A DNA stretch of 64,000 nt. Origin: Lewinellaceae bacterium (GTDB lineage: Bacteria > Bacteroidota > Bacteroidia > Chitinophagales > Saprospiraceae). The position numbers and the translations under genes are program-made. Each line of letters starts with the position of its first letter. Within the stretch, counting starts at the first letter, position 1. The stretch lies in contig JADJSY010000004.1 of NCBI GenBank assembly GCA_016711435.1, positions 124,001 through 188,000 of the forward strand, given 5' to 3'. A model generated the notes under the pieces. That model ran no database searches. It was not told where the DNA came from and saw nothing but the letters and a program-made list of their open reading frames with translations. Positions 61,601 through 64,000 of this stretch are shown piece by piece.

Positions 61601-64000
61601 TCACTGATGCGAATGGCTGTACCGCACAACAAGCGGCAAGTGTCGCTTCCCCCATACAGTTGTCGGTCCTTATTAATCCAACGGATGCAACCTGTAATCT
61701 GGGGGCAAATGGTACTGCAACGGCGAGCGCGCAGGGCGGCAACGCCGGTTATACTTTCCAGTGGAATAGTATACCCATCCAGGCCACTGCTACTGCGAAT
61801 AACCTCAGTGCAGGCAATTATTCGGTTATCGTTACGGATCAAAAGGGATGTACTGCAACGGCTGCCACTACAATCGGGCAGCCTGCAGCCATTGCCTTCA
61901 CCGCGATTCCCCAGCCTGCCTCCTGTTTTGGAAGCGCCAACGGTCAAATTATCACCCAGACACAGGGAGGAACAAGTCCTTATTCTTACAGTTGGAGTGC
62001 CGGGCAAACCGGCGCTAACCTGATTAACCGGCCCGCCGGCAATTATACGGCTACTGTGACTGATGCCAATGGTTGCACCCAGGCTTTACAATCAACTATC
62101 ACACAGCCTTCGGAAATCCTGTTGGCCGCCGCTCCGAAAGATGTGCTGTGTAAAGGACAAAACAATGGCGGGCTTACTTTGGCCGCCCAGGGCGGTACGC
62201 CAGGTTACAACATCACCTGGAGCGGTCCGGCGAACTATACCGGCGCCGGTTCAACCCTGAACAACCTCTATGCCGGTATTTATACCGCATCCGTAACCGA
62301 TGCCGCAGGTTGTGTAAAAACTTCCAATACGGCTGTAAATGAGCCTGCAACTGAATTATCACTGGCATTGCCCGCTATTGCCGATACCATTTGTTTCCTG
62401 GCTTCCGATGGCACAGCAACGGTACTTGCCAATGGGGGCACTCCGCCATACAGTTATTTTTGGAATGTCAACGGTAGCAACAGCGCAACTGTGTCCGGCC
62501 TGTCATCAGCCGAATATGCCGTGACTGTGGCAGATGCCAACAACTGCCCTGCATCTGCCCAGACTTTCATATTTCAGAAAGGAGAACTCTTCGGATATGC
62601 AGAAGCCAGAAGTCCCAGTTGTAATGCCGGTTCGGATGGCATCGGAATAGTTACCGGTGTGTTTTATGCCATTGACTCCGCCAATGTGAATACTTTTAAT
62701 TATACCTGGAATACGGTCCCACCACAAAATACCCGCATCGCAACGGGTTTGATAGCAACACAGACCTACACTGTGACGATCACCGATACACAGGGGTGTG
62801 TGGATGAACAAAGTATTACAGTCGGTAATCCGGAACAACTGGAAGCGCGCATATTGGCCCATGAAAATGTAAAATGTTTTGGCGGCAACACCGGTTGGGC
62901 TTCAGCCAATGGGTATGGCGGTCGCACACCTTACACTTTTTTCTGGGCTACCGGAGGCGTGGGGCAGGCTGATTCCCTCGCGCAAAACCTGTCCGCCGGC
63001 GATTACAGTGTAACCGTGACCGATGCCAACAACTGCCCTGCAACTGCCACCGTCACGGTATTGGAGCCTGAAGCATTAAGCATTGAATTACTGTCAACGC
63101 ATGTAAAATGTTTTGGAGAAAGCAGCGGCGCTGTTGTCGCCCGTCCTTCCGGCGGTATTGCCCCCTACCAATTCCTGTGGCAAAACGGACAAACTACCCA
63201 GGAAGCGACCGCTATTCCGGCGGGTCGTTTCAACATTACCCTGACAGACCAGAATGGCTGTGTACTCCCCGACTCTGTCCTTATCCTACAACCGGATACC
63301 GGCGTTAGCGGATTTGCGGAAGAGCGCGACCCGAAATGCCACGGCGGCAAGGATGGAGAAATAAACATTAGTGCCGAAGGCGGAACGCCGCCCTACAAGT
63401 ACGCGCTCGACAATGGCAACTGGAATGGCTCACCCAAAGAAATTGGCATCGGAGCGGGCGTGTACATACCCAGGATCATTGACCAAAACGGCTGTGTATC
63501 TATTTTGCCTCCCATAACAGTTTCTGAACGCAGCGCATTACAAGTCGATCTGGGTCCTGATTTTAGCATCGAACTGGGTAAGGATACCCAACTACTGGCA
63601 GTAGTAAGCAACGGGCTTGGCACAATCAGTTACCAATGGAGCCTCGAAGACAGTACCTGGCTCAGTTGTCTGGACTGTAGCAACCCTTCGGTTTACTCTT
63701 TATATTATGAAAATTATTTTGACATCATGGTAACCGACTCGCTCGGTTGTCCTGCCCAGGATCGCATAAGGATTACGGTTGTGAAACCGCGCAGGATATT
63801 TGTGCCGACCGGCTTTTCTCCCAATGGCGATAGCGCCAATGACCGGCTGTTGGTACACGGGCAGCCATCCGCGCGTATTCTCGACTTCAGGCTGTTCGAC
63901 AGGTGGGGAGAACTGGTGTATGAAACCGGCAAATTCACCCCGAATGACCCTGACACAGGCTGGGATGGTACTTTTAGGGGACAGGAAATGGATCCAGGCG
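58612..64000 (+). CDS. Giant T9SS adhesin with choice-of-anchor L, twelve SprB repeats and gliding-motility C-terminal domain (3' end cut by window)
   Basis: The frame is open from ATG 58612 to the window end, about 1796 residues. It has a signal peptide (ending LTQAQ). A choice-of-anchor L domain follows (about 22-290; FRYCFGSEEYPEFACSSFND), then a Calx-beta-like part, a P-domain-like region (about 460-570) and a fibronectin-like segment. Twelve SprB repeats (about 720-1640) each open with a version of CFGxxxGS and close with YTVTVTDANGC. The start of the gliding-motility C-terminal domain ends the sequence (IFVPTGFSPNGDSAND, FDRWGELVYE, GWDGTFRGQ). SprB-type adhesins move along the cell surface in gliding. 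It shares its first domain with the adhesin at 1431-5864. Confidence 0.94.
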   Translation, partial: MNIKSYFSYQLLLAAFLVAAFSNLTQAQVLQVSGANTPPFTPQNLISNIFLGEGVTVTNISYNGTNSAVGYFTGGTQAVGIERGIVMTTGVATTNGTALGSDEQGVDFSSHDNASTATDASLAALATAGLNDVAIYSITFIPTADTLRFRYCFGSEEYPEFACSSFNDVFGFFISGPNPAGGNYNNLNIAKVPGTGLAVAINNVHPANPIYNCAALNVQYYNNNNGSQLQPVYDGFTDVFTAEAVVTPCQQYTIKLAIADVSDGIYDSGVFLEAKSFGTGSLQVELSTRSLDGTVTEGCTDGMLTFKLPTPTQSAFPIDYNVWGTATNGTDYQLIPPGLSIPAGQTTIDIPIIALEDNMGDTGEYIAVDVRRDPCTRDTIYIYLRDNALIAPSLRADTTICSGSQALDLNGTLPVPLPAPPSFSNNQVYNISPTNTPVLSSVTVFGVQPILLDSGVIRSVCLNAVHPFVDDLDIFLLSPGGQFLELTTDNGADGDNYTNTCFTPTATTVVSSPGPFAPAAAAPFTNNWLPEGPWSDLWGNPTNGNWRLQVIDDANGFTGTLQNWTITFEPSYKIDYQWAPSAGLNCPTCPIAMATPTQTTTYTLVATDSYGCSVTDTVTVEVIPALPAPVVTCAGSSSNSISFGWTAVSGAVDYEVNVNGTGWGAASGVMEHQVSGLVPSSSVTIEVRGIGAFSNCSANIGTATCVNCESPTNTLTINGVDCPGQTDGSIVVTPDGVNPPYTFELGAQSNTSGSFSSLAAGNYLIVVTDNSNCSASLNVTVPGPPALTNTISIQQQVSCFGGNNAVLQATAAGGTGNLTYLWSDPAAQNTATASNLSAGAYTVTVTDANGCSSTASASLTQPTDLSLNAIPSAATCFNVPNGSIGAVGNGGTAPYTYQWSNSVATQLNSNVLSGNYTVTITDASGCTETAAAFVSQPAQLTANTLTTPTNCFGNSDGSATATATGGTAPYNYKWSDPLQQTLQTAVNLNAQIYTVTITDANGCTAQQAASVASPIQLSVLINPTDATCNLGANGTATASAQGGNAGYTFQWNSIPIQATATANNLSAGNYSVIVTDQKGCTATAATTIGQPAAIAFTAIPQPASCFGSANGQIITQTQGGTSPYSYSWSAGQTGANLINRPAGNYTATVTDANGCTQALQSTITQPSEILLAAAPKDVLCKGQNNGGLTLAAQGGTPGYNITWSGPANYTGAGSTLNNLYAGIYTASVTDAAGCVKTSNTAVNEPATELSLALPAIADTICFLASDGTATVLANGGTPPYSYFWNVNGSNSATVSGLSSAEYAVTVADANNCPASAQTFIFQKGELFGYAEARSPSCNAGSDGIGIVTGVFYAIDSANVNTFNYTWNTVPPQNTRIATGLIATQTYTVTITDTQGCVDEQSITVGNPEQLEARILAHENVKCFGGNTGWASANGYGGRTPYTFFWATGGVGQADSLAQNLSAGDYSVTVTDANNCPATATVTVLEPEALSIELLSTHVKCFGESSGAVVARPSGGIAPYQFLWQNGQTTQEATAIPAGRFNITLTDQNGCVLPDSVLILQPDTGVSGFAEERDPKCHGGKDGEINISAEGGTPPYKYALDNGNWNGSPKEIGIGAGVYIPRIIDQNGCVSILPPITVSERSALQVDLGPDFSIELGKDTQLLAVVSNGLGTISYQWSLEDSTWLSCLDCSNPSVYSLYYENYFDIMVTDSLGCPAQDRIRITVVKPRRIFVPTGFSPNGDSANDRLLVHGQPSARILDFRLFDRWGELVYETGKFTPNDPDTGWDGTFRGQEMDPG

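Overview
This window is chromosomal DNA from a member of the Bacteroidota, most likely the Saprospiria (Haliscomenobacter/Lewinella/Saprospira type); the rank below phylum is an inference. The evidence is two giant type IX secretion system (T9SS) adhesins with gliding-motility C-terminal domains, several proteins with T9SS sorting tails, a GLPGLI protein beside a TonB-type barrel, paired DUF1800/DUF1501 genes, a YfhO protein, an RMD1 protein, and promoters of the Bacteroidota type (TTTG, 19-bp spacer, TAnnTTTG). No rRNA, phage or CRISPR is visible; one tRNA (His) is present.

Layout. 0-1.2 kb: end of an outer-membrane barrel gene and a GLPGLI gene. 1.4-5.9 kb: a 1477-residue adhesin on the minus strand. 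6-7.8 kb: cytochrome c, SCO1-like copper protein, small lipoprotein. 7.9-10 kb: purB and a DUF1080 hydrolase. 10.2-13.8 kb: a peptidase-C39 ABC exporter with its HlyD partner. 14-21 kb: rmuC, aroK, DUF1573 lipoprotein, tRNA-His, zinc-ribbon protein, trmD, an amidase with SH3 repeats, and a LuxC-type acyl-CoA reductase. 21.2-25.9 kb: a second type I secretion operon (ABC, HlyD, TolC), which may also supply the outer-membrane pore for the first. 25.9-36.4 kb: LTA-synthase-like enzyme, BASS transporter, RMD1 protein, coiled-coil membrane protein, TerC, M16 peptidase, DEAD-box helicase, aminotransferase. 36.7-46.5 kb: membrane-anchored actin-fold ATPase-like protein, a frameshifted PA-domain T9SS protein, DUF1800/DUF1501 pair, secreted protein, VWA protein. 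46.6-58 kb: YfhO protein, esterase, SprB-repeat protein, small lipoproteins, SppA. 58.6-64 kb: a second giant adhesin running off the window.

The most unusual feature is between the genes. Many intergenic gaps carry arrays of degenerate 7-bp repeats (8-9 bp in one family), usually as a forward array, a short core and the reverse-complement array, so that they can fold into long hairpins. At least seven sequence families occur (units such as AGTGTTT, AGTCCGA, AGTTATC, AATCGTG, GGTTTGAT, AGGCAAA, TCAATTA). They sit within a few bases of start or stop codons, and in several genes the stop codon TAG is itself the start of the first unit. Several families share a related core, as if one modular element had swapped its arms. 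They resemble in architecture the short tandemly repeated sequences of filamentous cyanobacteria, but I know of no named family like this in Bacteroidota.

A caution on quality: five single-base frame disruptions, all in short homopolymers, interrupt otherwise well-conserved genes (PA-domain protein, YfhO twice, SprB-repeat protein, SppA), and a sixth may explain the odd end of the acyl-CoA reductase. Sequencing or assembly error is the simplest reading, although one site is a perfect -1 slippery heptamer.
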